Assembly: GCA_963703655.1 (NCBI GenBank) | Contig: CAVPFA010000003.1 | Span: 1,240,001 to 1,304,000, forward strand | Origin: CAVPFA01 sp963703655 | GTDB lineage: Bacteria > Actinomycetota > Acidimicrobiia > Acidimicrobiales > Bog-793 | Reading direction: 5' to 3' | DNA length: 64,000 nt | In this document: piece by piece, positions 18,871 to 26,440 of the stretch | Position numbering within the stretch: position 1 is the stretch's first letter | How the letters are laid out: every line of letters begins with the position of its first letter | The notes under the pieces: model-generated | Database searches by the model: none | Told to the model about the DNA's origin: nothing | What the model saw: the letters and a program-made list of their open reading frames with translations, nothing else | Position numbers and translations under genes: made by a program

Positions 18871-19986
18871 GTGGCTGGGCACATCCAACAGCGTGGAGAG
18901 ACGTCGTGGCGCCTGCACGCCTTCATCGGTCGTGACGCGACCGGACGCAAGCGGTACGCCACCAAGACGGTGCATGGCACCAAAAGAGAAGCCGACCGGG
19001 CGCTCGCCGCGTTCGTCACCGAGGTCGGACGCGACCGAACCGCATCAGCGGCAGCGGAGCCGATGACGGTCTCGAAGGTACTCGCCAAGTGGCTCGACGC
19101 GAAGTCGCAGCGACTCTCGCCGGCCTCCGCAGACAGGTACCGGGTCGCAATCAAGCACGTGGAGCCAGTGCTCGGAGCGATGCGCGTAGCCCGGCTGCGC
19201 CCTCACCACATCGAAGACTTGTACGACGCCCTGCTGTCCAAGGGACAGTCAGGAGCATCGATTCGAAAGATCCACTGGGCACTGCGGCAGTCGCTCGCGT
19301 GGGCACATCGACGCGGTTACACCGCGATCGTGGCCACCGATGGCGTCGAGCTACCTCCTCTCGGCGAGCGGAGGATCGACCCGCCGTCGTCAGAGAACGT
19401 GCGCGCGGTGATCGACCATCTCCTTGCTGCCAACCCGGACTGGGGAACGCTCATCGCCGTCCTCGCGTGGACTGGCTGCCGGCGCGGCGAGGTCTGCGGA
19501 CTCCACTGGGACGACGTTGACCTCGATGGCGGCAGCATCCTCATCCGCCGTGCCGTCGTGAACGTGCCTGGAGGCAGCCTGGAGAAGGGGACCAAGACCG
19601 GAGACGTCCGTCGCATCGCCCTCGGTCCCCGCACCGTCGAGCTTCTTCGTTCCCATCGCGAGCGCAGCGTGCTCCGAGCCGACAGGTGCGGTGCGACCCT
19701 GGAGCCGTCGGCCTACGTCTTCTCTCCCGACGCCGAAAGTGGCCGACCGTACAGTCCGAATAGCATCACCCGGGCCTTTTCGTCAGCCTGCACCGATGCA
19801 GGCGTCCCCCACATTCGACTTCACGACTTGCGGCACCACTCGGCAACGACACTGCTGAAGAATGGAGCGAGCGTCGGCGAGGTAATGGACCGCCACGGCT
19901 GGCGAACCGTCCAGATGGTCAACCGCTACCGGCATCTCCTCGAAGCCCAGGACACCGAGGCGGCGAAAGTGCTGGAGAACGCATGA
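18871..19986 (+). CDS. int: Tyrosine-recombinase integrase of the island
   Basis: This integrase would catalyse recombination at tRNA-Glu. The GTG at 18871 is preferred over the GTG at 18814 because AAGGAG lies 6 bases upstream of it, giving 371 residues. The N-terminal AP2-like arm-binding domain (HIQQRGETSWRLHAFIGRD) is followed by a SAM-like core-binding domain (about 70-150). The catalytic domain has Arg in WTGCRRGEVCGLHWDD, HDLRHHSATTLL for His-x-x-Arg, and the nucleophile Tyr probably in MVNRYRHL. It lies directly beside attL and is followed nine bases later by the excisionase-like gene. Confidence 0.93.
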   Translation: MAGHIQQRGETSWRLHAFIGRDATGRKRYATKTVHGTKREADRALAAFVTEVGRDRTASAAAEPMTVSKVLAKWLDAKSQRLSPASADRYRVAIKHVEPVLGAMRVARLRPHHIEDLYDALLSKGQSGASIRKIHWALRQSLAWAHRRGYTAIVATDGVELPPLGERRIDPPSSENVRAVIDHLLAANPDWGTLIAVLAWTGCRRGEVCGLHWDDVDLDGGSILIRRAVVNVPGGSLEKGTKTGDVRRIALGPRTVELLRSHRERSVLRADRCGATLEPSAYVFSPDAESGRPYSPNSITRAFSSACTDAGVPHIRLHDLRHHSATTLLKNGASVGEVMDRHGWRTVQMVNRYRHLLEAQDTEAAKVLENA

Positions 19987-19995
19987 GGAGGACCG

Positions 19996-20469
19996 ATGAC
20001 TGACGCCCCAGGCCGTGAGGGCGCTGTCGACCCCAAGACGTCGGCCAGACGACCGCACGCAGCCAACTCGGTCACCCTCTACGACCCGGCGTTCTGGGCG
20101 ACTCATCCCGACGCGCTCCACGAGGCCCTCGCCGTGGCCGCGGGAGACACGCTGCCCCCACCCGACCCCCCGCCAGGGCTCAGCCAGAGGGGCCGGGAGA
20201 TTGCCCAGATCTCCATGAAGCTGGCGCTCGACACGGTGATGAGCATCCTTCCCATGGGCGCGGCGGATCTTCACCCTCGCCTGACGCTCACGGTCGAGGA
20301 GGCCGCACAACGCCTCGGCATCAGCAGAGCGTTCGCCTACGAAGCGGTCCGGCGAGGCGAGATACCGCACATCAAGATCGGCAAGCGCATCCTGGTCCCG
20401 AAGGTCGCGTTGGACGCGCTTCTAAAATCCGCGATGCCACCGGGGCCAGACGAGGCAATCGGAACGTAG
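19996..20469 (+). CDS. Excisionase-like helix-turn-helix protein
   Basis: The 157-residue protein ends in a MerR/HTH_17-type DNA-binding domain (LTVEEAAQRLGISRAFAYEA, then IPHIKIGKRILVPKVALDAL), the usual form of excisionase or recombination directionality factors. The first 95 residues are Pro-rich and not recognised. GAGGAGG lies just before the ATG. Position directly after the integrase supports a role in excision, perhaps with regulation of int. Confidence 0.8.
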   Translation: MTDAPGREGAVDPKTSARRPHAANSVTLYDPAFWATHPDALHEALAVAAGDTLPPPDPPPGLSQRGREIAQISMKLALDTVMSILPMGAADLHPRLTLTVEEAAQRLGISRAFAYEAVRRGEIPHIKIGKRILVPKVALDALLKSAMPPGPDEAIGT

Positions 20470-20643
20470 CGCCCGAGACAGCCAGGGTCTGCGCTGTGCA
20501 CCTTGCGGCCCCTGCCCGTGACAGGTCCATTTCAGCCCTGTCACGTCGAACTTTGAGTGAGCCCCTACACTCAGGCCGTGGAGGTCCCGCCAGCCGAATG
20601 ACCAATTTCAGGCTCCTCGCTCCCCAACTACGGCAAGCCTCCT

Positions 20644-21426
20644 GTGGTCGAGGTCGTCTTCGCAGCTTCCCTCCGGCCGTTGCCGCTCTCCCTCGTGGAC
20701 TTGGCGCGCTTCGGGTGGGAGCGACTCGGCGATAGCTATCCGATCCGCCAGGAGCAGCAGCCGATGCCGATAGCAACCGAATCCTTCGACGATGCCATCC
20801 GGAATCTCGCGCCAACGCTTGCACTCTTGACCGGGGCGCCCCCAGTGCGGCTGTGGTTCCAGTCGGAGGACAAGACGCGGCTGGTACAGGCTCAGCGCGA
20901 CTGGCTCGCGTACAACTGGCAAGGCATGTCCAGTGACGGTCCCTATCCCCGGTACGAGACGATCGAAGGCTTCTTCCTGGAAACGTACGACAGCTTCTCG
21001 GACTACGTTGCTCAACTGGGCCACGGCCAGGTAGCGACGAATCAATGCGAGCTGACCTACATCAACCACATCGCTTCCGGTGAGTTGTGGGAGCGTCACG
21101 GACAACTCAGCAAAGTCATCCGCTTGGCGGGGGATGCCGACAAGTTCTTGCCGGAGCCGGAAGACGGCCAGCTCCTCTTTCGGTACCGGATTCCCCATGA
21201 GGGCAAAGATGTGGGTCGCCTTTACGTCCAGGTGACACCCGGACTGCGACCGCTAGACCGATCGCCCGTGATCCAGCTCAACATGGTCGCCCGTGGGGCG
21301 CCGCTGGGCGAGGGCCGGGAGGGTATGGTGTCATTCTTCCGGCTTGCACACGAGTGGATCGTCAGAGGCTTCGCCGCGGTGACGACGGAGGCCGCACAGG
21401 ACACCTTGTGGGAGAGGATCACGTGA
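20644..21426 (+). CDS. TIGR04255-family protein, start probably frameshifted
   Basis: A 260-residue protein of unknown function resembling the TIGR04255 family. From the GTG at 20644 the protein begins MVEVVFAASLRPL. The same frame upstream encodes LPNYGKPPVVEVVF, which is the expected family N-terminus, but it has no ATG/GTG before a stop at 20599. An ATG at 20598 in another frame reads MTNF. Removing one base after TTTC would join them as MTNFGSSLPNYGKPP. Later motifs are LTYINHIASGELWE and QLNMVARGAP. The stop overlaps the next start (GTGA), so it forms a cassette with the next two genes. Confidence 0.7.
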   Translation: MVEVVFAASLRPLPLSLVDLARFGWERLGDSYPIRQEQQPMPIATESFDDAIRNLAPTLALLTGAPPVRLWFQSEDKTRLVQAQRDWLAYNWQGMSSDGPYPRYETIEGFFLETYDSFSDYVAQLGHGQVATNQCELTYINHIASGELWERHGQLSKVIRLAGDADKFLPEPEDGQLLFRYRIPHEGKDVGRLYVQVTPGLRPLDRSPVIQLNMVARGAPLGEGREGMVSFFRLAHEWIVRGFAAVTTEAAQDTLWERIT

Positions 21427-21944
21427 CATACGCGCCTGCTTTGCCATCCCCGGCCTTGACCCTGACCGGCAACAGACTCCTGCGCAAGTGGCTGAACGCA
21501 CCCGCATCGCCCGGGGTCCGCCGCCTACTTGAACCGAATGAAGCGGTGGGCGCCATCCCGCCATCGGTAGACGTGCAAGCAACCGATCCGTGGTTGGGAT
21601 CCGCGGCGAGACGTATTGAGGAGCTGGCGAACCTTCCCCAAGGCTGGGACGAGGCATCTGCTCTGCCGATCGCTCCCGCTCTGCTCACAGCAGTGTCGAA
21701 CTTCATCTCCTCGAACCTCATCGTGAACCTGCAATCCAAACCAGCCATCGTCCCCACCTTTGCGGGCGGACTGCTCATCGAATGGCACACCGAGGCTGTC
21801 GACCTCATCATCGAGTCGATCCCCGACGGCGAGGCTTCCTTCTACTTCTGCGACAACGAGACTGGCGATGAGATCGAAGCGTCACTGACCGATGGTTCCG
21901 TGGCACTCACGTCGGCCTTCGTGAAGCTGGGACTGCAGTCGTAG
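21423..21944 (+). CDS. Hypothetical protein, middle gene of a TIGR04255 cassette
   Basis: I do not recognise a named family. The GTG at 21423 overlaps the upstream stop and gives 173 residues. Recognisable features are IEELANLPQGWDEASALPI, then PTFAGGLLIEWHTEAVDLII and FYFCDNETGDEIE. The pattern of a GWD motif followed by an IEW strand recurs in hypothetical proteins beside TIGR04255 genes as far as I recall. No membrane segment, no nuclease signature. Co-translation suggests that it acts with its upstream neighbour. Confidence 0.7.
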   Translation: MTYAPALPSPALTLTGNRLLRKWLNAPASPGVRRLLEPNEAVGAIPPSVDVQATDPWLGSAARRIEELANLPQGWDEASALPIAPALLTAVSNFISSNLIVNLQSKPAIVPTFAGGLLIEWHTEAVDLIIESIPDGEASFYFCDNETGDEIEASLTDGSVALTSAFVKLGLQS

Positions 21945-21954
21945 TCGCCGAGTA

Positions 21955-22359
21955 ATGCCAGAAGACGTCTCGCCGGCTGACAAGGGGCTTCGTCGGGTGC
22001 GCCCGATGCACGTGGTTGAAGACCCCAAAGCACCGGGTGGGCAGCGAGCCTCGTCGGCGGCCTTCGAGGACGACAGCGACGGCTCATCGATGTCCGTCTA
22101 CCTCAAGTCCATAACGGTGGCGATCGGCTTGACCGACGCATCGGTCGTCCACGGAAAGGAGAGCCGCTGGGCGGTCGCGGCGATTCCGGTCCAGACCCTC
22201 ATCGATGAGGAGCAGGTCGTTGAACCCAATCCGATCGTGGAGCCCCTGCTCCCTCACCCGTGCGACCCGGCACATGCCTTGGTCCACGGTGAGAAGAACC
22301 CAAAGGGTCGCCGCGAACGAATCTCCAAGGCATCCCCCCTCGTCCACATCGTCCCGTAG
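21955..22359 (+). CDS. Hypothetical protein, third gene of the TIGR04255 cassette
   Basis: The 134-residue protein begins MPEDVSPADKGLRRVRPMHV and contains SSAAFEDDSDGSSMSVYLKS, then NPAHALVHGEKN-like text (CDPAHALVHGEKNPKGRRER). I recall small island proteins with the SSAAF...MSV and H-x-x-V-x-G-x-K pattern but no established function. It starts 10 bases after the previous stop and ends 44 bases before the end of the convergent recombinase gene, so it closes the cassette. Confidence 0.65.
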   Translation: MPEDVSPADKGLRRVRPMHVVEDPKAPGGQRASSAAFEDDSDGSSMSVYLKSITVAIGLTDASVVHGKESRWAVAAIPVQTLIDEEQVVEPNPIVEPLLPHPCDPAHALVHGEKNPKGRRERISKASPLVHIVP

Positions 22360-22403
22360 GGCGCGGCCGCGGTGGCATTCGCGACTGCCCGGAACAGCGA
22401 CCA

Positions 22404-23339
22404 TTACCTCCCGCCCGAGAGCACCCGGATCATGGCGTCGTAGGCGTCGTCCTTGGTCAGGTGCGTGTAGTGCGAAGCGATCACTTCGGGCGAGGCTCCG
22501 GCGATGAGCGAGAGCTGGATCGGGTTCATCCCGTGACGCAGCATTTCCGTCATCCATGAGTGCCGCAGCAGGTGCGGGTAGATGCGCTTAGGGAGACGCA
22601 CCCGGGCTGCCGCGTCCTTGACGACCTGGTACACGCCGCCCACGGTCAGCGCCTCATAGTCGCCGCGCGGGCCCCGGCGCGACGCCAGAAAGATGTGGTC
22701 GGACGTGCGCTCCGCCGGCCGGGACGCGATGAGCCGGTCGAGGCGCCGCATGAGCTGGGGCGGCACCGGGACGTCCCGGACGCGGTTGCGCTTGCCCAGG
22801 ACTCGCAGGTGTGCCTGCCGGCCCGAACGGACGACGTCTGCTGCCCCGAGTCCGGTCAGTTCTTCGAGGCGCAGACCGCAGTCGCCAAAGACGCGGATGA
22901 TGAGCTGGTCCCGCTCGGAGTGCATGGAGCGCTCCATCAGATCGATCTCGTCGCGGCTCAGAACGTCGCGGACAAGAGTGGGTCGCCGCGGGAGCTGCGG
23001 CTTGGCCTTGACGTCCTCGCCCTCGCGCGTCGCCCAGGTGAGCATGATCCGCACCGGGCGGATATAGCTGTGGACCGAGAACTTCGAGAGGGCTGCCCCC
23101 CGCTCCGTCCGCCGCTCCAGCAGCGACGAGGTGAAGCGGTCCAGCATCCGCCGGTCAAGCTGGCTCACGTCGGTCACGCCCTCTATGGCGCACCACGGCA
23201 GGAAAATCGAGCGGAGGGAGAAGGCGTACTGCTGGTCGGTGCGTGGCGAGAGGCCACGGGCGCGCCCGTTGTTCAGGAAGTCGTCGGCAAGCCGTTCGAG
23301 TGGCGACGGCAGGTCGCTGGGGAGAAGTTGGATGGCCAT
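22404..23339 (-). CDS. Second tyrosine recombinase (XerC/D-like), variant active site
   Basis: A 311-residue tyrosine recombinase with a SAM-like N-terminal domain (LADDFLNNGRARGLSPRTDQ) and a catalytic domain: Arg in DCGLRLEELTGL, Lys in VLGKRNRVRDVP, HLLRHSWMTEML, and the Tyr in VIASHYTHL. The GH motif before the Tyr is GA (LIAGASPEV), so the second catalytic His is replaced by Ala. It lies next to an attP-like region carrying a tRNA-Gln 3' half (23,406-23,665), which suggests that it is the integrase of a separate element with a different target. Confidence 0.88.
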   Translation of the reverse strand: MAIQLLPSDLPSPLERLADDFLNNGRARGLSPRTDQQYAFSLRSIFLPWCAIEGVTDVSQLDRRMLDRFTSSLLERRTERGAALSKFSVHSYIRPVRIMLTWATREGEDVKAKPQLPRRPTLVRDVLSRDEIDLMERSMHSERDQLIIRVFGDCGLRLEELTGLGAADVVRSGRQAHLRVLGKRNRVRDVPVPPQLMRRLDRLIASRPAERTSDHIFLASRRGPRGDYEALTVGGVYQVVKDAAARVRLPKRIYPHLLRHSWMTEMLRHGMNPIQLSLIAGASPEVIASHYTHLTKDDAYDAMIRVLSGGR

Positions 23340-23405
23340 GGTTTGGCCCTCATGGTGAACAGTTTGATGCGATCAGTATGAACGGATAATCCGCCAAACC
23401 CAATG

Positions 23406-23665
23406 CTCAGCATCGACTGAGCGGGTGATTCGCATGCAACTTGTCCACAGGTCGAAGAGTCTCGAAATTGGGCAGTTTGAATACGAAAAGGGGGCTGGCT
23501 GGGGAGGTAGGATTCGAACCTACGATTGGCTGATCCAGAATTATTCCCCTTATCAAAGCCCTCCAATTTCCTGCTCTGTCGAGTTCGTTTGCACCATCTG
23601 ACTCTGTGAAACCGACGGTCAAGATCGACTGACACTTTCTCAGCATCGACTAATTCGGTGACTCG
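23406..23665. other. attP-like region flanked by arm-type direct repeats
   Basis: The 27-base repeats at 23406-23432 and 23639-23665 match at 21 positions and share CTCAGCATCGACT. They flank a tRNA-Gln(CUG) 3'-half sequence, and the recombinase gene starts 66 bases to the left. Core plus flanking arm repeats plus integrase is the layout of an unrecombined phage or ICE attP. Confidence 0.65.
23496..23540 (-). other. tRNA-Gln(CUG) 3'-half fragment (att core)
   Basis: On the minus strand the 45 bases read from anticodon loop TTCTGGA (anticodon CTG) through the 3' anticodon strand, a variable loop, T-arm GTAGG-TTCGAAT-CCTAC, the acceptor strand CTCCCCA, discriminator G and CCA. The matching 5' half (expected to start TGGGGAG) is absent. 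It is therefore not a tRNA gene but the portion an element carries to restore a target tRNA. Confidence 0.82.
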
Positions 23666-23734
23666 AACAATCCCGACGATTATATGAAACAACACCAAAG
23701 TTGCGCGGCTCCGGCAGGCAAATGGGGAGCGTGT

Positions 23735-23974
23735 CTAACCGAGGTCGAGTCCGTCCTGTCCGGTCAGAATCAACGAGTCGATGACATCCATGGCAGGAAC
23801 TCGCAGCAACGTCTTCGCGATGAGAGCCAAGGACTTTGCCGCGATCGGCCGGCCGGAGAGAGCGGCGCTGATTGTCGCTGCACTCAGGCGCGACTCCCTC
23901 GCGAGGTCCGTCGCCGCCCAGCCACGCCGAGCCATCTCCTGTCGCAGACGGCCCGGGTGGACGACAACACTCAT
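23735..23974 (-). CDS. Small XRE-type helix-turn-helix regulator
   Basis: The ATG at 23974 has GGAG about nine bases upstream and gives 79 residues. The protein is little more than a Cro/C1-type HTH: RLRQEMARRGWAATDLARES, then SAATISAALSGRPIAAKSLA. This size is typical of phage- or plasmid-like repressors. It sits next to the second attP and may regulate that recombinase, which is inference from position only. Confidence 0.75.
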   Translation of the reverse strand: MSVVVHPGRLRQEMARRGWAATDLARESRLSAATISAALSGRPIAAKSLALIAKTLLRVPAMDVIDSLILTGQDGLDLG

Positions 23975-24230
23975 GCCAACTCCGCCCCGCACCACCGCCG
24001 TCGCCACGCCTGCTCCCGCCGCGACCTACCCGGATTGAGGATCACGCTCATGCTCTACACGTGCGGGCTCCGCCCCCTTTCGTTACGCCGGCCGTCAGCG
24101 CCAGAACAATGCGACTCGGAATCCCCCTGCACCAGTCGGGACAAGGGGCTAGTCGCTAACGCGGATCCATTCGCGACTAGAACGGACAGCCGGAACTGAT
24201 CCATGTGCACTCCGACCGTGTCCAAACCTG

Positions 24231-24554
24231 TCAGTGCGTGTGACTGGCAGCCTCTAGCGCGACGACCGTCTCCAGCTGACCACCGACGATCTGCTTGATC
24301 TCCTTGAGATCCGCGGAGTTCTCCTTGAGCTGCGCGGAGTGCTCCTTGAGCTGCGCGGAGAGATCCTTGAGCTGCGCGGAATGCTCCTTGACGATCATTT
24401 CGATCCCCCCGAGCCGCGCCGAGTGCTCGGTCACGATCGCCTCGACGCGAGTCAGTCGATCCTTGATCTCCGGCACGTCGCGAACAAGTTCCTGGATCGC
24501 ATCTAGACGGGCGAGCAACTGCTCACCAAGAATGCCTCGCGTCGGTTCGTCCAC
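24231..24554 (-). CDS. Short coiled-coil protein
   Basis: From the GTG at 24554 the 107-residue protein is almost entirely a coiled coil, with a repeated seven-residue unit (HSAQLKDLSAQLKEHSAQLK and following). The DNA shows matching 21-base near-repeats around 24,330-24,390. No enzymatic or DNA-binding domain is seen. The frame is open further upstream to 24,689 but that part is Arg-rich and unconvincing. Function unknown. It could be a structural or scaffold protein. Confidence 0.6.
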   Translation of the reverse strand: MDEPTRGILGEQLLARLDAIQELVRDVPEIKDRLTRVEAIVTEHSARLGGIEMIVKEHSAQLKDLSAQLKEHSAQLKENSADLKEIKQIVGGQLETVVALEAASHTH

Positions 24555-24731
24555 CGCCCTGCCCTCGTGATCGTCAATCCCGTGGCCGAGATGGTACGAA
24601 GAACCGGGGTCGCGCTGCCGGAAGGGTCGCAGGCCGCCGCGAGATAAGGTTCTGGCGGACGCGTAGCGACTCTGTAACGGTCGCACCACCGCACGGCGCC
24701 GTGAGCATCGGTCACGGGAAAATGCTTGTCG

Positions 24732-26036
24732 ATGGACGCGCCCCCAGTGAATCGATTGGCCCGCCTGCGCCGTAACCAGCGCGGTCAGGGGCTGATCGAG
24801 TACGGCCTGATATTTATCGTTATCGCCATGCTTGTCTTTGCCATGCTCGCCACTCTGGGCAGGCAGACGGCCGCCGCACTATGCCAGGTTTCGGCGGGTC
24901 TGAACGCCAATAGTGGTGGGCCCGCCAACGGCATCGTGGAACACGGCTGGGGGAACAACCCCAACGATGAGCTGGACGGAACAGGCAATTCCTACTCGTC
25001 GCCGATCGTAGTCCAGCCCCAATGGGCGCCCGGTGGCTGCTACGCCAAGATGATGTCCGCGGGCAATAACCAGACGCTTGCCCTGGTGGCCAATGGAACA
25101 GTCTGGACGTGGGGGAATGGCTCGGCCACTCCCATAGAGCTCCCGGGACTGGGGGGGTCCGGCTACCTCACCAATGTCGTGTCCATTGCCCAGGCGGGCG
25201 TCACCAGCTATGCCCTCAGAGGCGATGGCACCGTATGGGCCTGGGGATCTGACAGTTGGGGAGACCTGGGGCAGGGCTCGTGCTGCACCAACTCAACCAC
25301 CCCAGTACAGGTCACCGGCCTTACCGGGGTCCAGATCACGGCAATTGCAGCCAGCGGATCCGGGACAGTGGGGGGCGGTAACCCCCATCCCCTCGCCCTG
25401 GACTCGCAAGGCAATGTCTGGGTATGGGGATATAACGGCAATGGGGACCTGGGAGCTGGCGCCACCGACGTATTGAACCATCCAACTCCGTCCAAACTCT
25501 CCGGGCTGACGAACGTCGCCTCTATTGCTGCCGGTGCAAAGACCGACTACGCCGCCGATTCGCTGGGGAACGCGTGGGCGTGGGGGTACAGCTTCTACGG
25601 GGAAGCAGGGGCCAGTTGCGTCAGCCCGTGTGCTCCGGTGACAGTTCCGGGCATCGCCAACGTCAGCACCCTGGCGGGAGGGGAGTACTATGTCATCGCA
25701 CTCAAGAGGGACGGCACTGTGTGGAATTGGGGGTACAACACCGACAACGGGTTGGGACAAGGGGCCGTGACCTGTTGCAGCAGCGCTCCTCTGCAGGTTC
25801 CGTTACCTGCGGCCGCGATCGCGGTCAGCGCTTACCACGCTGTGCTGAACGGTGGCACGGTCTATGGATGGGGCCCCAACGGCGTCGGTCAAGTGGGAAA
25901 TGGCACAGTCGGCGGCAGCACGTGCACGTGTGTGCCTTCTCCGGTCCAAGTGACGGGACTGTCGCAGCAGTACGGAATCTCCACGATAGCCGGAGCTGGT
26001 CCTGGTTATTATTCAGTCAGTTGGGGATGGTCGTAG
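24732..26036 (+). CDS. Flp-pilin-like N-terminus fused to RCC1-type beta-propeller
   Basis: Residues 1-50 look like a type IVb (Flp) prepilin: a short basic leader ending RRNQRG, then QGLIEYGLIFIVIAMLVFAM with the conserved Gly/Glu at the prepilin-peptidase site. From about residue 75 to the end (434) the protein is a string of RCC1-type blades, each with a VWxWG signature (TVWTWGNGS, TVWAWGSDS, NVWVWGYNG, NAWAWGYSF, TVWNWGYNT, TVYGWGPNG). Prepilin processing would place the propeller outside the cytoplasmic membrane. A TTG at 24726 is an alternative start. No prepilin peptidase or tad genes are in the window. Confidence 0.75.
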   Translation: MDAPPVNRLARLRRNQRGQGLIEYGLIFIVIAMLVFAMLATLGRQTAAALCQVSAGLNANSGGPANGIVEHGWGNNPNDELDGTGNSYSSPIVVQPQWAPGGCYAKMMSAGNNQTLALVANGTVWTWGNGSATPIELPGLGGSGYLTNVVSIAQAGVTSYALRGDGTVWAWGSDSWGDLGQGSCCTNSTTPVQVTGLTGVQITAIAASGSGTVGGGNPHPLALDSQGNVWVWGYNGNGDLGAGATDVLNHPTPSKLSGLTNVASIAAGAKTDYAADSLGNAWAWGYSFYGEAGASCVSPCAPVTVPGIANVSTLAGGEYYVIALKRDGTVWNWGYNTDNGLGQGAVTCCSSAPLQVPLPAAAIAVSAYHAVLNGGTVYGWGPNGVGQVGNGTVGGSTCTCVPSPVQVTGLSQQYGISTIAGAGPGYYSVSWGWS

Positions 26037-26059
26037 TGGTGACACGCAGCGAATAACTA

Positions 26060-26440
26060 TCAGTGGCGGAAGTGGTGCTCGCCCTCGTGGACCATGGCGA
26101 TACCCGCCGCACTGGCCGCAGCTGTCACCTCATCGTCCTTCGTGCTCCCCCGGCTGAATAACCTCGCAGCCACACCCGCCTGCGCCAGCAACTCCAGTCC
26201 ATCCGGCATGGGGAGGAAGGCATCAGACGCCGCCACTGCACCCGTTCGCCGCCCGCTCCACCGCCAACTGGGCCGCCTCGACTCGCGACATCTGGCCCGC
26301 TCCGACACCGACCGCCATTCCGTCCTTGACGACAACGACGGCGTTCGACTTGACATGGCGGCAGACAGGCCAGGCAATCAGAAGATCGTGCCACTGTTGT
26401 TCATCTTCCGCTGCGACGAGGCGATCAAATTTTCCGAGCG
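26060..26440 (-). pseudogene. purH: Degraded 3' fragment of purH (AICAR formyltransferase end)
   Basis: Read on the minus strand, the segment from about 26,440 encodes WHDLLIAWPVCRHVKSNAVV and MAVGVGAGQMSRVEAAQLAV, then after a frameshift near 26,240 continues GAVAASDAFLPMPDGLELLA and ends AMVHEGEHHFRH. These are the C-terminal motifs of the bifunctional purine enzyme PurH. About the first 400 residues are missing, and the fragment is frameshifted, so it is non-functional. It is probably a relic of a recombination with a purH-bearing chromosome. Confidence 0.8.

Noticed and set aside
23496..23540. Complete tRNA-Gln gene on the minus strand
   Set aside because: The sequence upstream of the anticodon loop does not form the 5' anticodon strand, D-arm or acceptor strand. 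It is an att fragment.
24320..24400. Short tandem repeats as a regulatory iteron array
   Set aside because: They coincide exactly with a heptad coiled-coil coding repeat and continue its frame.
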